A DNA stretch of 64,000 bases from Winogradskyella aurantiaca. Lineage in GTDB: Bacteria; Bacteroidota; Bacteroidia; Flavobacteriales; Flavobacteriaceae. Position 1 is the stretch's first letter; every line of letters begins with the position of its first letter. This document shows, piece by piece, positions 1 through 9,638 of the stretch. Made by a program: the position numbers and the translations under genes. The DNA lies in contig NZ_QKTV01000005.1 in the NCBI RefSeq assembly GCF_003362725.1, positions 247,871-311,870 of the forward strand, given 5' to 3'. A model generated the notes under the pieces. The model was not told the origin of the DNA, did no database searches, and saw nothing but the letters and a program-made list of their open reading frames with translations.

Positions 1-2832
1 CGCATATAAGGCCTGAAGTGTTGTTCTTATATCATTGAAATCAATTTCCTGAGCATGTAAACTTCTACCGGAGGTCTGGATATGGTACTTTAGCATTTGA
101 GCCCTTGGATTAGCACCATACTTATGCTTAAGTGCTTTAGACCATATTTTTCGAGCAACTCTACCAATCACCGCATATTCAGGATCTATTCCGTTGGAGA
201 AAAAGAAAGACAGATTAGGTCCAAACTTATTGATATCCATTCCTCTACTTAAATAATACTCTACATAAGTAAATCCATTGGCCAATGTAAAGGCCAACTG
301 AGTAATTGGATTAGCACCGGCTTCCGCAATATGATATCCAGAAATAGAAACTGAATAGAAGTTTCTAACATTGTTATTAATAAAATACTCCTGAACATCA
401 CCCATCAAACGCAAGGCAAATTCGGTGGAAAAAATACAAGTGTTTTGTGCCTGATCCTCTTTAAGAATGTCTGCCTGAACAGTACCTCTCACCTGAGCTA
501 TGGTCCTGGCTTTAATATCCTCATATATGTCTTGGGGTAAAACTTGGTTCCCGGTAACTCCCAATAGCATTAATCCTAGACCATCATTTCCTTCTGGAAT
601 ATCACCTTGATACGCAGGTCTTTCTTTGCCTTTATAAATCGCTTTGATCTTGTCTTCTACTTCTTGTTCAAGTCCGTTCTCCTTAATGTAGATTTCACAT
701 TGTTGATCAATAGCAGCATTCATAAAAAAGCCTAGCAACATTGGTGCCGGACCGTTAATTGTCATACTTACTGAGGTCATCGCATCTGCCAGATTAAAGC
801 CAGAGTACAACTTCTTAGCATCGTCCAAACAACAAATACTCACACCCGAGTTACCAATTTTACCATAAATATCTGGTCGGTAGTCTGGATCGTTTCCATA
901 CAAGGTAACACTGTCAAAAGCAGTTGACAGTCGCTTTGCCGGCATACCTAAACTTACATAGTGAAAACGTCGGTTGGTACGTTCTGGTCCACCTTCACCC
1001 GCAAACATTCGTGTGGGATCTTCTCCCGTTCTTTTAAAAGGGTATAAACCTGAGGTATATGGAAACTCTCCAGGAACATTCTCCTGTAAGCACCATCTGA
1101 GGATATCACCCCATGCCTGATACTTTGGTAAGGCAACCTTTGGAATATCTGAATGCGATAAAGACTTTGTATGCGTCTCTATTTTAATCTCTTTATCTCT
1201 AACCTTAAACGAATATATAGGATCATTGTACCTATTGACCTTGTTTTGCCATCCTGTAATAATCTCCCAGTTATAGGGGTCCAAGTCCATCTTAACCCTG
1301 TCAAATTCAGATAGCAACAAGGTCATAAACTCCTCCCTGTCACTTCCAACCAGCCCCAGAATTTCTTCTTGATTAAGACCATTTTTTTCGAAGAAAGTAC
1401 TTTCCGCCTCTATGGTCTTAACACCGGCAACAGAACATATAGTTTTAAAAATTCCGTATAGTTTTTGAGCAACTTCCACCTGGACATTTGCTGTGGCATC
1501 ATAAGAGCGATTGTTCTCAGAGATCTCTGATAAGTAACGGGTTCGAGCTGGTGGAATAACAAAAATCTTCTCACTCATCTCTTCTGATATTTCAAAAGTC
1601 GATTGAAGATCAGCCTCAGTTTTCTCAACGATCTCATCCATAATAGCCTTGTACAAGGTGTTCATTCCAGGATCGTTAAACTGAGAAGCAATAGTTCCAA
1701 AAACTGGCATTGTATCTGGATCTGCATGCCATAGATTATGATTACGCATGTACTGCTTTTTGACATCTCGTAAAGCATCCAGTGCACCGCGCTTATCGAA
1801 TTTATTAATGGCCACTAAATCAGCAAAGTCCAGCATATCAATTTTCTCAAGCTGAGTGGCTGCACCAAATTCTGGTGTCATCACATATAAAGACACATCG
1901 CTATGTTCCAAAATCTCTGTATCTGACTGACCTATACCTGAAGTTTCCAATATGATAAGATCGTATTCAGCTGCTTTAAGTACTTCAACAGCTTCATTAA
2001 CATACTTAGATAATGCCAAATTGGACTGACGTGTAGCAAGACTTCGCATGTAGACTCTTGGATTGTTGATCGCATTCATACGAATTCTATCACCCAACAG
2101 TGCCCCCCCAGTTTTTCTCTTGGAAGGATCTACCGAAATTAATCCAACTGTCTTTTCTGGAAAGTCGATTAAAAATCGTCTAACCAGCTCATCCACCAAA
2201 GATGATTTACCGGCTCCCCCTGTTCCTGTAATTCCTAATACAGGAGTTTTTGAGGTCTTATTTTTTTCATGAATGGTAGTTAAGGCATTTTTAGCTACTT
2301 CTGGAAAATTCTCAGCAGCCGATATCACTCGCGCAATGGATTTAGGATCTTTTTCAGATAAGACCTTTACCTCCCCATTCAGCTGTTCGCCTATAGCATA
2401 ATCGGATTGTTGTACCAAATCGTTGATCATCCCTTGAAGGCCCATTTCACGACCATCATCTGGAGAATAAATTCTGGTGATTCCATAATCCATTAACTCC
2501 TTAATCTCTTCTGGAAGGATGACTCCTCCTCCACCACCAAAAATCTTGATATGGCCAGCTCCTTTTTCCTGGAGCAAATCAAACATGTATTTAAAATACT
2601 CATTATGACCTCCCTGATATGAGGTCATAGCAATCGCATTTGCATCCTCTTGAATGGCGGTATTCACTACCTCTTCAACACTGCGATCATGACCTAAATG
2701 TATAACCTCGACACCTGTTGATTGAATAATTCGCCTCATAATATTTATGGCCGCATCATGACCATCAAATAAAGACGCTGCAGTTACTATTCTTATTTTA
2801 TACTTGGGCTTGTAGGGAGCAATTTGTTCCAT
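1..2832 (-). CDS. icmF: Fused isobutyryl-CoA mutase-type enzyme (IcmF), C-terminus beyond window
   Basis: This is an adenosylcobalamin-dependent acyl-CoA mutase with its own G-protein chaperone fused in. 944 codons are visible from the ATG at 2832, and the reading frame is still open at base 1. The domain order is a B12-binding domain (about residues 12-145, with DGHDAA and a [10 protein letters not shown] stretch), a MeaB-like GTPase (P-loop GTGGAGKS, Lys209) and the mutase barrel (from about residue 550, with [14 protein letters not shown] and [19 protein letters not shown]). Gln796 sits where methylmalonyl-CoA mutases carry the substrate-binding Arg, which favours a branched-chain or butyryl-type mutase. 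The family usually has about 1,100 residues, so roughly 150-200 are missing at the left edge. A -7 box at 2860-2867 places transcription just upstream of the chosen start. Confidence 0.93.
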   Translation of the reverse strand, partial: MEQIAPYKPKYKIRIVTAASLFDGHDAAINIMRRIIQSTGVEVIHLGHDRSVEEVVNTAIQEDANAIAMTSYQGGHNEYFKYMFDLLQEKGAGHIKIFGGGGGVILPEEIKELMDYGITRIYSPDDGREMGLQGMINDLVQQSDYAIGEQLNGEVKVLSEKDPKSIARVISAAENFPEVAKNALTTIHEKNKTSKTPVLGITGTGGAGKSSLVDELVRRFLIDFPEKTVGLISVDPSKRKTGGALLGDRIRMNAINNPRVYMRSLATRQSNLALSKYVNEAVEVLKAAEYDLIILETSGIGQSDTEILEHSDVSLYVMTPEFGAATQLEKIDMLDFADLVAINKFDKRGALDALRDVKKQYMRNHNLWHADPDTMPVFGTIASQFNDPGMNTLYKAIMDEIVEKTEADLQSTFEISEEMSEKIFVIPPARTRYLSEISENNRSYDATANVQVEVAQKLYGIFKTICSVAGVKTIEAESTFFEKNGLNQEEILGLVGSDREEFMTLLLSEFDRVKMDLDPYNWEIITGWQNKVNRYNDPIYSFKVRDKEIKIETHTKSLSHSDIPKVALPKYQAWGDILRWCLQENVPGEFPYTSGLYPFKRTGEDPTRMFAGEGGPERTNRRFHYVSLGMPAKRLSTAFDSVTLYGNDPDYRPDIYGKIGNSGVSICCLDDAKKLYSGFNLADAMTSVSMTINGPAPMLLGFFMNAAIDQQCEIYIKENGLEQEVEDKIKAIYKGKERPAYQGDIPEGNDGLGLMLLGVTGNQVLPQDIYEDIKARTIAQVRGTVQADILKEDQAQNTCIFSTEFALRLMGDVQEYFINNNVRNFYSVSISGYHIAEAGANPITQLAFTLANGFTYVEYYLSRGMDINKFGPNLSFFFSNGIDPEYAVIGRVARKIWSKALKHKYGANPRAQMLKYHIQTSGRSLHAQEIDFNDIRTTLQALYA

Positions 2833-2859
2833 TCGTAAAATACATGCTATTTAGAGCCG

Positions 2860-2867
2860 CAAATTTA
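2860..2867 (-). promoter_or_regulatory. Candidate -7 box for the IcmF gene
   Basis: The minus-strand sequence is TAAATTTG, an exact match to the Bacteroidota TAnnTTTG element, 28 bases before the ATG at 2832. No clear TTG was found at the expected upstream distance. Confidence 0.5.
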
Positions 2868-2918
2868 CGGAATTTTCAATGAATGCCTGATTAGATTAAG
2901 AATTGTTTAGTAGCAAGT

Positions 2919-3428
2919 CTAGTCAGATTTTGGAGAATAGAGTCCATCGAATGCAACAACCGTATCAACTCCTTCGGCAAATACCTCCCAAAGCTGTCTT
3001 ACTGAGCCATCTTCATTTTTGATCCATGTAATCTGGTTGTATGATAATTGATTCTTAGCATTGGGCTTGGGCTTGGATTTTAATACCATAGTATTTCCAA
3101 CTCTCGATCCAGAAAGATGCAGGCTTTGACCTGAACTATCAATCCAAATCTGTTCCCATAGTTGTGTTGTAGCATTATAGAAATTATAGCTGGTTCCTGT
3201 ATAGCCAGGAGTAGCACTTGTCCAATTTTCCTGAAGCACACAGTTGTTCTGAATTTTAACTATGGAATTATTTCCCGCTAATTTGCCGTTCTGGGTGACA
3301 GTCCACTCCCCTACCCAAAAGTCGAATTGAGAGTGTATTTCTTTGCAACAGTTGCATGAAGTTGATGTTTGACTATGTCCAAAATGAACGGCCAACACAA
3401 TTGTTAGTACTAGGCTTAATTTTTTCAT
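2919..3428 (-). CDS. Secreted DUF1579-like (lipocalin-type) protein
   Basis: A 169-residue protein with an N-terminal signal peptide (MKKLSLVLTIVLAVHFGHSQ) and a small Cys cluster just after it (CNCC). The core carries FDFWVGEWTV, then alternating short strands rich in Trp and Tyr, and YNQITW further on. This resembles DUF1579/lipocalin-like barrels, whose ligands are mostly unknown. It probably acts in the periplasm or outside the cell. It lies upstream of the IcmF gene on the same strand, but 86 bases and a separate -7 box argue against tight coupling. The function is not known. Confidence 0.75.
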   Translation of the reverse strand: MKKLSLVLTIVLAVHFGHSQTSTSCNCCKEIHSQFDFWVGEWTVTQNGKLAGNNSIVKIQNNCVLQENWTSATPGYTGTSYNFYNATTQLWEQIWIDSSGQSLHLSGSRVGNTMVLKSKPKPNAKNQLSYNQITWIKNEDGSVRQLWEVFAEGVDTVVAFDGLYSPKSD

Positions 3429-3599
3429 TGTTTGTGATTGACTATGTTAATTGATAGAAGTTATTAATCTACATTTAATTTATTACTAATACTATCATAA
3501 CATTCAAACCTAAATAATAACTCACCTTTACAAAGCAAAAGATTAGTTAGATTTTATCTTTAATTTGGATTAGCAAAAGTTGGTTGAAAGTCGGTATTC

Positions 3600-4406
3600 C
3601 TATACCGGCTTTTTCTTTGCTAGTAATTGAAAGTAGTCGTATGCAAATTTCAGTCGGCTGCCGTACCAGGAAAACATTTCACCATCCACAATAGAGACTT
3701 TCTTATCGGGAAATAGATTCTTAAAGTAATTAAGGTGTTTGTCTTTAAATGGAAAGGGTTCTGACGACAAAAAAATCATATCTGCTGTCTGTAGGGCTGT
3801 ATTATCCAATTCAATTTCAGGATATCTTGTGGAATTAGCGAAAACATTCTCATATCCTGCCTCATTGAGCATCACATCGATAAAGGTATTCTTAGCGGCC
3901 ACCATATATGGAGTCTTCCAAATAAAATATGCCACCTTGCAAGATTTAGTATCTTGAATAGTGTCATGGAATTTATGTCTACAGGTTTGAATTTCTTGAA
4001 CGAGCTTATCAGCAGCAGAATAAACGTTAAACAGGTCGCCATACATCCGAATTAGCTCAAAGCTATCATCGAGTGTATAAATATCACTGATATGCACTGG
4101 GGCAATTGCTTCTAACTCTTTAACTAACTCTGAGGTATTCTCTTCTTTGTTACAAAGAACAATATCTGGATTTAAAGCTTTAACCTTGTCAATTCTCACG
4201 GTTTTGGTACCACCAACTATAGTCTTTTGAGTGCGTAATTCTTTAGGATGAAAGCAGAATTTAGTGAGGCCTACAATATGGTCAGTAAGTCCTAAATCTA
4301 CTAGTAATTCAGTCTGAGACGGCACTAAAGAAACAATACGCTGTGGTGGAGAATTTAATCTTAAAACTCTATGTAATTGGTCCTTTACTATCCTGGACTG
4401 ACTCAT
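3600..4406 (-). CDS. Helical-backbone metal receptor (BtuF/TroA-like binding protein)
   Basis: A 268-residue substrate-binding protein of the BtuF/FhuD superfamily. It shows RIVSLVPSQTELLVDLG near the N-terminus, then a GLTKFCFHP stretch, NPDIVLCNKEENT, and a long linking helix around residues 130-155. Such proteins bind corrinoids, haem or metal chelates. There is no signal peptide, which is unusual for a binding protein of an importer; it may act in the cytoplasm or depend on an unrecognised start. It is the last gene of prfA-pyrF-this, 9 bases after pyrF. No transporter partner is present in the window. Confidence 0.8.
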   Translation of the reverse strand: MSQSRIVKDQLHRVLRLNSPPQRIVSLVPSQTELLVDLGLTDHIVGLTKFCFHPKELRTQKTIVGGTKTVRIDKVKALNPDIVLCNKEENTSELVKELEAIAPVHISDIYTLDDSFELIRMYGDLFNVYSAADKLVQEIQTCRHKFHDTIQDTKSCKVAYFIWKTPYMVAAKNTFIDVMLNEAGYENVFANSTRYPEIELDNTALQTADMIFLSSEPFPFKDKHLNYFKNLFPDKKVSIVDGEMFSWYGSRLKFAYDYFQLLAKKKPV

Positions 4407-4415
4407 AGTGCAGTC

Positions 4416-5228
4416 TTATGAAAGTAATTTTGACATTTGTAACTGCAGTTCTCGAGCTTTATTGGCAGCCGCTTCAGCAAAATCATGCTTATTAGAAGCA
4501 TAAATAATACCTCTAGAAGAGTTTATCAATAACCCAATATCCTCGGTCATACCGTATTTACACACCTCTTCAAGGCTTCCTCCTTGGGCACCTACACCTG
4601 GCACCAACAAAAAGTTCTCTGGGATTATTTTACGAATGTCGCCAAGAAATTCCGCTTTAGTAGCACCAACCACATACATTAATTTATGAGCGTTTTGCCA
4701 TTGCTTTGAAGTTTCCAAAACTGATTTATACAATTCCTGACCCTCTAAGGTTTTGGTCTGAAAATCAAAGGCACCCTGGTTTGAAGTTAAAGCCAATAAA
4801 ATTGTGTGTTTGTCTTCAAATTCAAGGAAGGGCTCAACAGAATCCTTTCCCATATAGGGAGCTACAGTAACACTATCAAAACCCAGATCATTAAAAAAAG
4901 CCTTAGCATACATCCGACTGGTATTTCCAATATCACCACGCTTGGCATCTGCTATAGTATAGATTTCCGGATAATTGGAATTTAAATAAGAGATGGTTTT
5001 TTCAAGAGATTGCCAACCCTTTAGTCCATAAGCCTCATAAAAGGCCGTATTTGGTTTGTAAGCCACACATAAATGATGAGTCGCATCAATAACCGCCTTA
5101 TTAAAGGCAAAAATGGGATCGTCTTCCTTTAATAAATGATGAGGAATCTTCTCGAGATCAACATCCAATCCAATACACAAAAAGGACTGCTTTCTTTTTA
5201 TTTCTGAAATTAAGTTAGTGGTGGTCAT
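4416..5228 (-). CDS. pyrF: Orotidine 5'-phosphate decarboxylase (type 2)
   Basis: Catalyses the last step of UMP synthesis, decarboxylation of OMP, in the cytoplasm. The 270-residue length and the [10 protein letters not shown] motif (residues 94-103, with Asp94, Lys96 and Asp99 as the catalytic charge network) fit the longer type 2 enzymes. The N-terminal LCIGLDVD and the PGVGAQGG phosphate-binding loop are also present. It follows prfA by 22 bases and precedes the metal-receptor gene by 9, so the three are probably cotranscribed. Confidence 0.96.
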   Translation of the reverse strand: MTTTNLISEIKRKQSFLCIGLDVDLEKIPHHLLKEDDPIFAFNKAVIDATHHLCVAYKPNTAFYEAYGLKGWQSLEKTISYLNSNYPEIYTIADAKRGDIGNTSRMYAKAFFNDLGFDSVTVAPYMGKDSVEPFLEFEDKHTILLALTSNQGAFDFQTKTLEGQELYKSVLETSKQWQNAHKLMYVVGATKAEFLGDIRKIIPENFLLVPGVGAQGGSLEEVCKYGMTEDIGLLINSSRGIIYASNKHDFAEAAANKARELQLQMSKLLS

Positions 5229-5250
5229 TAAATTTGAAATGTGGTAATAA

Positions 5251-6327
5251 TTAAATCAAATCGTCACTAGCCTTTAAAAGCTCAGTGTTTTCTGCCAACA
5301 TTAGTTCGTCAATTATCTTTTGGATATCACCATTGATAATATTCGATAAATCATAAAGCGTTAACCCAATACGGTGATCGGTTACACGACCTTGAGGATA
5401 ATTATAAGTTCGGATCTTGGCACTACGGTCACCAGAACTGACCATACTTTTTCGTTTCTCTGAATCCGCTGCTTGTTTCTTAGCCAATTCTAATTCGTAA
5501 AGTCGTGAACGCAGTACTTTCAATGCCTTTTCAAGGTTTTTATGAGACGACTTTTGATCTTGACAACTTACAATCATACCCGTTGGCTCGTGATGAAGTT
5601 TAATTGCTGAATAAGTGGTATTTACCGACTGCCCTCCAGGTCCTGTTGACGTGGTTCGCTCAATTCGAACCTCGCTCATATCCAACTCAACATCAAATTC
5701 TTCTGCTTCTGGAAGAACTATAACCGTAGCTGCGCTTGTATGCACACGGCCCTGCGTCTCTGTTTGTGGTACACGCTGGACACGGTGTACCCCAGCTTCA
5801 AATTTCATAGTACCGTAAACGTCCTCGCCAGAGACTTCAAAAATAATCTCCTTGAAGCCACCAGAGGTTCCCTCATTAAAATCAACAACATCAACACGCC
5901 AGCCACGACCCTCACAATATTTGGTATACATTCGATGTAAATCACCCGCAAATATGGAGGCCTCATCACCACCCGTACCAGCTCTGACCTCAACAACCAC
6001 ATTTTTGGCATCATCGGGGTCTTTGGGAATCAGCATAAACTTAATAGCTTCTTCAACTTCAGGAAGCTCAGACTTAGCTTCCTCAAGCTGCATCTTAGCC
6101 ATTTCAACCATTTCAGCATCAGAGCCATCGGAAATAATTTCCTCTGCTTCTGAAATATTATTTAAAAGTGATTCGTAAACGTTTCCTTTTTCAACAATTT
6201 TCTTTAGATCCTTATACTCCTTGTTTAGCTTGATATATCGTTTCTGATCTGAAATAATATCAGGTTGTATAATAAGATCGTTAACCTCATCAAAACGCTG
6301 TTTGATGATCTGAATTTTCTCTAGCAT
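5251..6327 (-). CDS. prfA: Peptide chain release factor 1
   Basis: Recognises UAA and UAG stop codons and triggers peptide release on the ribosome. At 358 residues it has the usual length. The GGQ hydrolysis motif is at 231-233 (in TGPGGQSVN), and the stop-codon-reading PxT tripeptide is PQT at 187-189, which marks RF1 rather than RF2. The N-terminal helical domain is acidic, as is usual. It is the first gene of an apparent operon with pyrF and the metal-receptor gene. The Gln of GGQ would normally be methylated by PrmC, which is not seen in this window. Confidence 0.97.
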   Translation of the reverse strand: MLEKIQIIKQRFDEVNDLIIQPDIISDQKRYIKLNKEYKDLKKIVEKGNVYESLLNNISEAEEIISDGSDAEMVEMAKMQLEEAKSELPEVEEAIKFMLIPKDPDDAKNVVVEVRAGTGGDEASIFAGDLHRMYTKYCEGRGWRVDVVDFNEGTSGGFKEIIFEVSGEDVYGTMKFEAGVHRVQRVPQTETQGRVHTSAATVIVLPEAEEFDVELDMSEVRIERTTSTGPGGQSVNTTYSAIKLHHEPTGMIVSCQDQKSSHKNLEKALKVLRSRLYELELAKKQAADSEKRKSMVSSGDRSAKIRTYNYPQGRVTDHRIGLTLYDLSNIINGDIQKIIDELMLAENTELLKASDDLI

Positions 6328-6441
6328 TTATCTTGGAAATTGTGGCGTAAAAATACGATAAAATCTGAATTTGGATTTCTCTTTAGACCCAAGAGTCAAC
6401 TCTGAAAATAATCATATATAAATTGCGTTTACTTAGTTAAT

Positions 6442-6729
6442 ATGCAACGTTTTCTAACAATTATGATTTTCTATAAACCCTTTATATGGTATTCATTTTC
6501 CATTAATGTGCTTATGGGAATATTTAATTTTGGATTAGTGTTTGCCGCGGTTACCAAACTGTTTATGCTTATTTTTTTATGGTACTATGTACATGAAACC
6601 AGACAAAAGAGACGTTTTCTATTCTTCAAAAATCTAGGCATCTCATCCAGAACGATCTTTGCTACCGTATTTATAGTAGACATTTTGCTTACATTAAGCT
6701 TTTTGATACTATTTAAGGAATTTAATTAA
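6442..6729 (+). CDS. Small polytopic membrane protein, likely partner of the next ABC ATPase
   Basis: A 95-residue hydrophobic protein with about three predicted membrane segments (roughly residues 15-35, 37-50 and 68-90), separated by a basic loop ETRQKRRFLFFKN. It is not a recognised family. One base separates its stop from the start of the ABC ATPase gene, so the two are almost certainly translated together. The basic loop followed by NLGIS could be a coupling helix, but this is inference. A three-helix permease would have to oligomerise to form a pathway. Confidence 0.7.
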   Translation: MQRFLTIMIFYKPFIWYSFSINVLMGIFNFGLVFAAVTKLFMLIFLWYYVHETRQKRRFLFFKNLGISSRTIFATVFIVDILLTLSFLILFKEFN

Positions 6730-6730
6730 C

Positions 6731-7345
6731 ATGATATTAGAATTAGACAATGTAGAACTTTACTTTAAATCCAAACCAATTTTAAATAGTATTTATCTAA
6801 GAGCTGAGAGCGGCCATGTTACCACAATTATTGGTCGAAATGGTTCTGGTAAAAGCTCACTGCTCAAAATAATTTTTGGTGATCTTAAACCCAAGTATAA
6901 GCTATTAAGATTGGATAGTAAAGTAATTTTAAACCCATTATTTACACTTGGAAACGTAAAATACCTCCCTGAACATGCCTTTTGCCCAGATAGCATGAAG
7001 TTAGAAATGGCTTTTAAAAAGTTTCAGGTTAAATGGGATGAATTCAAAAATTTATTTCCTGATTTCAAACCTGGCGCTTCGGTAAAATTTAAGACCCTTT
7101 CGACTGGCGAACAACGATTGATTGAAGCCTTCATTATTTTAAAAAGCCCAGGAGATATTTGCCTTTTAGATGAACCTTTTAAATCATTAAGTCCCTTAGT
7201 GATCGAGCAAGTAAAGAAAATTATACTTCTTGAAAAGCAAAGCAAACTCATACTAACAGCTGATCACACTCTTGATCATTGGGAAGAATTGACCGATGTG
7301 TATTACGAGTTAAAAGAGAGAGGAATCAAAAGGTTACGAGCCTGA
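6731..7345 (+). CDS. ABC transporter ATP-binding protein (short, 204 residues)
   Basis: A single nucleotide-binding domain. It has Walker A GRNGSGKS (35-42), signature LSTGEQ (123-128), Walker B ICLLDEP (143-149) and a switch His in TADHT (His179), so it should be a competent ATPase. At 204 residues it is shorter than most, and the stretch between Walker A and the signature is unlike common importer subfamilies. It follows the 95-residue membrane protein by one base. Its 3' end overlaps the convergent DUF3078 gene by 12 bases. The substrate is unknown. Confidence 0.85.
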   Translation: MILELDNVELYFKSKPILNSIYLRAESGHVTTIIGRNGSGKSSLLKIIFGDLKPKYKLLRLDSKVILNPLFTLGNVKYLPEHAFCPDSMKLEMAFKKFQVKWDEFKNLFPDFKPGASVKFKTLSTGEQRLIEAFIILKSPGDICLLDEPFKSLSPLVIEQVKKIILLEKQSKLILTADHTLDHWEELTDVYYELKERGIKRLRA

Positions 7346-8338
7346 TTCTTCCTTGTTAATTAATATATCCAGATCCACCACAACACCTATTCCCAGGAGT
7401 TGCTTCCACTGAACTCTAGGTCCAACTACCACGGTGGGAACGTTGGTTATCTCATCTCGTTCTACTAATGTATTAATATCATCATCGTAACGAATATGTG
7501 ATCCAAAAAGTGCTTTAATGTATCTGTTAACCTGCATATCAAATGTAATTTCCCAGTCTACATCAATGTTTCCGAAACTGTTGATATAATCAGTATATAA
7601 TCTAAGTAAACTTTTGACTTTAACATTTTCCCAGAGCTCATCCTCAAACTGATTGGTTAGCTGAATCCCAAATTCTCTCCGAATCCGTTTACCCTCTTTA
7701 ATCACATTTCCATCCAAATCATATATCGCAGGCTCAACACCAAAGGCCCCTTCATTGGATAAATTTCGATCTAAAACAAAGGTAGTCTTAAAGGTAAGGG
7801 GAGACATGTATAAGGACAAGCGTTCAATATTTCTACCATACTCTACACCGGCACCAAAAAACAAGTAACCTGGCGCCATGAATCGCGAAATAGGGTTATC
7901 CGTATCAGGATAGTTAAACCCATCCGTAAATTGTGTACTAAAACTAAATCTTGCTGAGTAAAACCAGTTACTGTTTTTACTATTTTGGTAACCATAGTTT
8001 GAGATGACCTCAAATAAATCTTCTGTCTTTTGCAATTTCTGGTCTTGCTGGCTATTAACTCCATAACGCGCGTCTATAGAACTGTTCCAGAAGCTTTTTT
8101 CATCTTTAAACTTTGCTATATACTTGCCAGTAAATATTGCTGAAATCGAATTGACACCACCAGCATTCCAATTGGTAAATGACACTTGATTGATATAGAC
8201 CCCAACCTCCTTTTTATTGTTCCAACCATAAAACTCCTGAACAACCTTAGGTTTAAGAAATAACGAATCTGGCTGTGCAAAAAGGGATTGTGCAAAGCCC
8301 AAGAATATAACAATCAATAATCGCGACAAATGGCGCAT
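7334..8338 (-). CDS. DUF3078 outer-membrane beta-barrel protein
   Basis: A 334-residue protein with a signal peptide (cleavage near SLFAQ). Features typical of DUF3078 follow: a GVYINQVSFTNWNAGGVNS stretch early in the mature protein, then alternating amphipathic strands to the C-terminus, as in an outer-membrane barrel. The family is common in Bacteroidota and its role is unknown. It starts 6 bases after purM, so it is probably cotranscribed. No metabolic link to purine synthesis is evident. Confidence 0.88.
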   Translation of the reverse strand: MRHLSRLLIVIFLGFAQSLFAQPDSLFLKPKVVQEFYGWNNKKEVGVYINQVSFTNWNAGGVNSISAIFTGKYIAKFKDEKSFWNSSIDARYGVNSQQDQKLQKTEDLFEVISNYGYQNSKNSNWFYSARFSFSTQFTDGFNYPDTDNPISRFMAPGYLFFGAGVEYGRNIERLSLYMSPLTFKTTFVLDRNLSNEGAFGVEPAIYDLDGNVIKEGKRIRREFGIQLTNQFEDELWENVKVKSLLRLYTDYINSFGNIDVDWEITFDMQVNRYIKALFGSHIRYDDDINTLVERDEITNVPTVVVGPRVQWKQLLGIGVVVDLDILINKEESGS

Positions 8339-8344
8339 GATAAC

Positions 8345-9523
8345 TTAATAACTAAAAGTTCCGAATTGGCTTTTAATGGTAAGTTCTTTTTTATCAGAGG
8401 CCTCAACCCTCCCTATGATTTGGGCGTCCACATTAAATGACTTTGAAATTTCAATCAGGTCTTCTGCAATTGCGGGATCAACATATAATTCCAGTCGATG
8501 ACCACAGTTAAAGACTTGATACATTTCTTTCCAATTAGTTTTAGACTCTTCTTGTATCAATTTAAATAAAGGAGGTAATGGAAATAAATTATCTTTTATA
8601 ATATGCAGCTGATCTACAAAGTGCAATATTTTAGTCTGAGCACCACCACTACAATGTACCATCCCATGAATGGTATCGCTATCATACTTATCCAGAATTT
8701 GTTTAACTATTGGAGCATAAGTTCTGGTAGGGGATAATACTAATTTTCCGGCATCTATTGGAGAACCAGCAACTGCATCCGTCAATTTCTTACTACCAGA
8801 ATATACCAATTCAGTTGGCACCGCCTTGTCAAAACTTTCAGGAAACTTTTCTGCTAAATAACTTGCAAATACATCATGTCTGGCAGACGTTAATCCATTA
8901 CTTCCCATACCACCATTATAAGTGGTTTCATAAGTGGCCTGCCCAAAAGAGGCTAACCCCACAATAACATCGCCAGGTTTGATATTAGCATTATCAATAA
9001 CCTTACTTCGTTTTAATCTGGCTGTAACGGTAGAATCAACAATTATTGTTCTTACCAAATCACCAACGTCAGCCGTTTCACCACCAGTAGAGTGGATTTC
9101 AACACCAAATCCCTTTAACTCTGAGATCAATTCTTCGGTTCCATTAATGAGTGCGGAAATTACCTCACCTGGAATTAAGTTCTTGTTTCTACCTATGGTC
9201 GATGATAGCATAATCTTGTCTACTGCTCCCACGCAAATAAGATCATCAATATTCATAATCAAGGCATCTTGCGCGATACCCTTCCAAACAGACAAATCTC
9301 CTGTTTCCTTCCAATACATATATGCTAACGACGACTTGGTCCCAGCCCCATCTGCGTGCATTACCAAACAGTAATCCTCATCACTGGCTAGATAATCAGG
9401 TACAATCTTGCAAAAAGCTTTAGGAAAAAGACCTTTATCTACATTTGAAATGGCATTATGTACATCCTCTTTAGATGCAGAAACACCACGTTGAGCATAT
9501 CGCTTACTAGTTTCACTACTCAT
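8345..9523 (-). CDS. purM: Phosphoribosylformylglycinamidine cyclo-ligase (AIR synthase)
   Basis: Catalyses the ATP-dependent ring closure of FGAM to AIR in purine synthesis. The 392-residue length is the longer Bacteroidota form. The N-terminal YAQRGVSASKEDVHNAI, the glycine-rich HADGAGTKSS and the STGGETADVGD nucleotide-binding segment match the PurM/SelD superfamily. A clear -7 box (TACTTTTG) lies 25 bases upstream. The DUF3078 gene follows by 6 bases. Confidence 0.95.
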   Translation of the reverse strand: MSSETSKRYAQRGVSASKEDVHNAISNVDKGLFPKAFCKIVPDYLASDEDYCLVMHADGAGTKSSLAYMYWKETGDLSVWKGIAQDALIMNIDDLICVGAVDKIMLSSTIGRNKNLIPGEVISALINGTEELISELKGFGVEIHSTGGETADVGDLVRTIIVDSTVTARLKRSKVIDNANIKPGDVIVGLASFGQATYETTYNGGMGSNGLTSARHDVFASYLAEKFPESFDKAVPTELVYSGSKKLTDAVAGSPIDAGKLVLSPTRTYAPIVKQILDKYDSDTIHGMVHCSGGAQTKILHFVDQLHIIKDNLFPLPPLFKLIQEESKTNWKEMYQVFNCGHRLELYVDPAIAEDLIEISKSFNVDAQIIGRVEASDKKELTIKSQFGTFSY

Positions 9524-9548
9524 TACAGAACTCCTTGAAATTTAATTG

Positions 9549-9556
9549 CAAAAGTA
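9549..9556 (-). promoter_or_regulatory. -7 box of the purM promoter
   Basis: The minus strand reads TACTTTTG followed by CA, an exact TAnnTTTG match with the trailing CA seen at other promoters here, 25 bases from the purM start. The upstream TTG is not well conserved. Confidence 0.6.
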
Positions 9557-9590
9557 GTTTAATTAATGACTCCTGAAATAGTAGAATATA

Positions 9591-9620
9591 AAAAAAGCAC
9601 CTTCAATAAGAGGTGCTTTT
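9591..9620 (-). terminator. Intrinsic terminator of the curli operon
   Basis: Arms at 9594-9602 and 9611-9619 (AAAGCACCT / AGGTGCTTT) form a perfect 9-bp stem with an 8-base loop. On the minus strand it is followed by a run of T. It lies 19 bases after the stop of the last curli-operon gene and before the purM promoter. Confidence 0.85.
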
Positions 9621-9638
9621 AATTTTTTGGAAGGCCCA

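Noticed and set aside
954..1136. Short ORF inside the IcmF gene
   Set aside because: It lies in another frame on the same strand within a clear mutase coding region.
5615..6178. Plus-strand and other-frame ORFs across prfA
   Set aside because: They are antisense or out-of-frame shadows of an intact release factor gene with all motifs.
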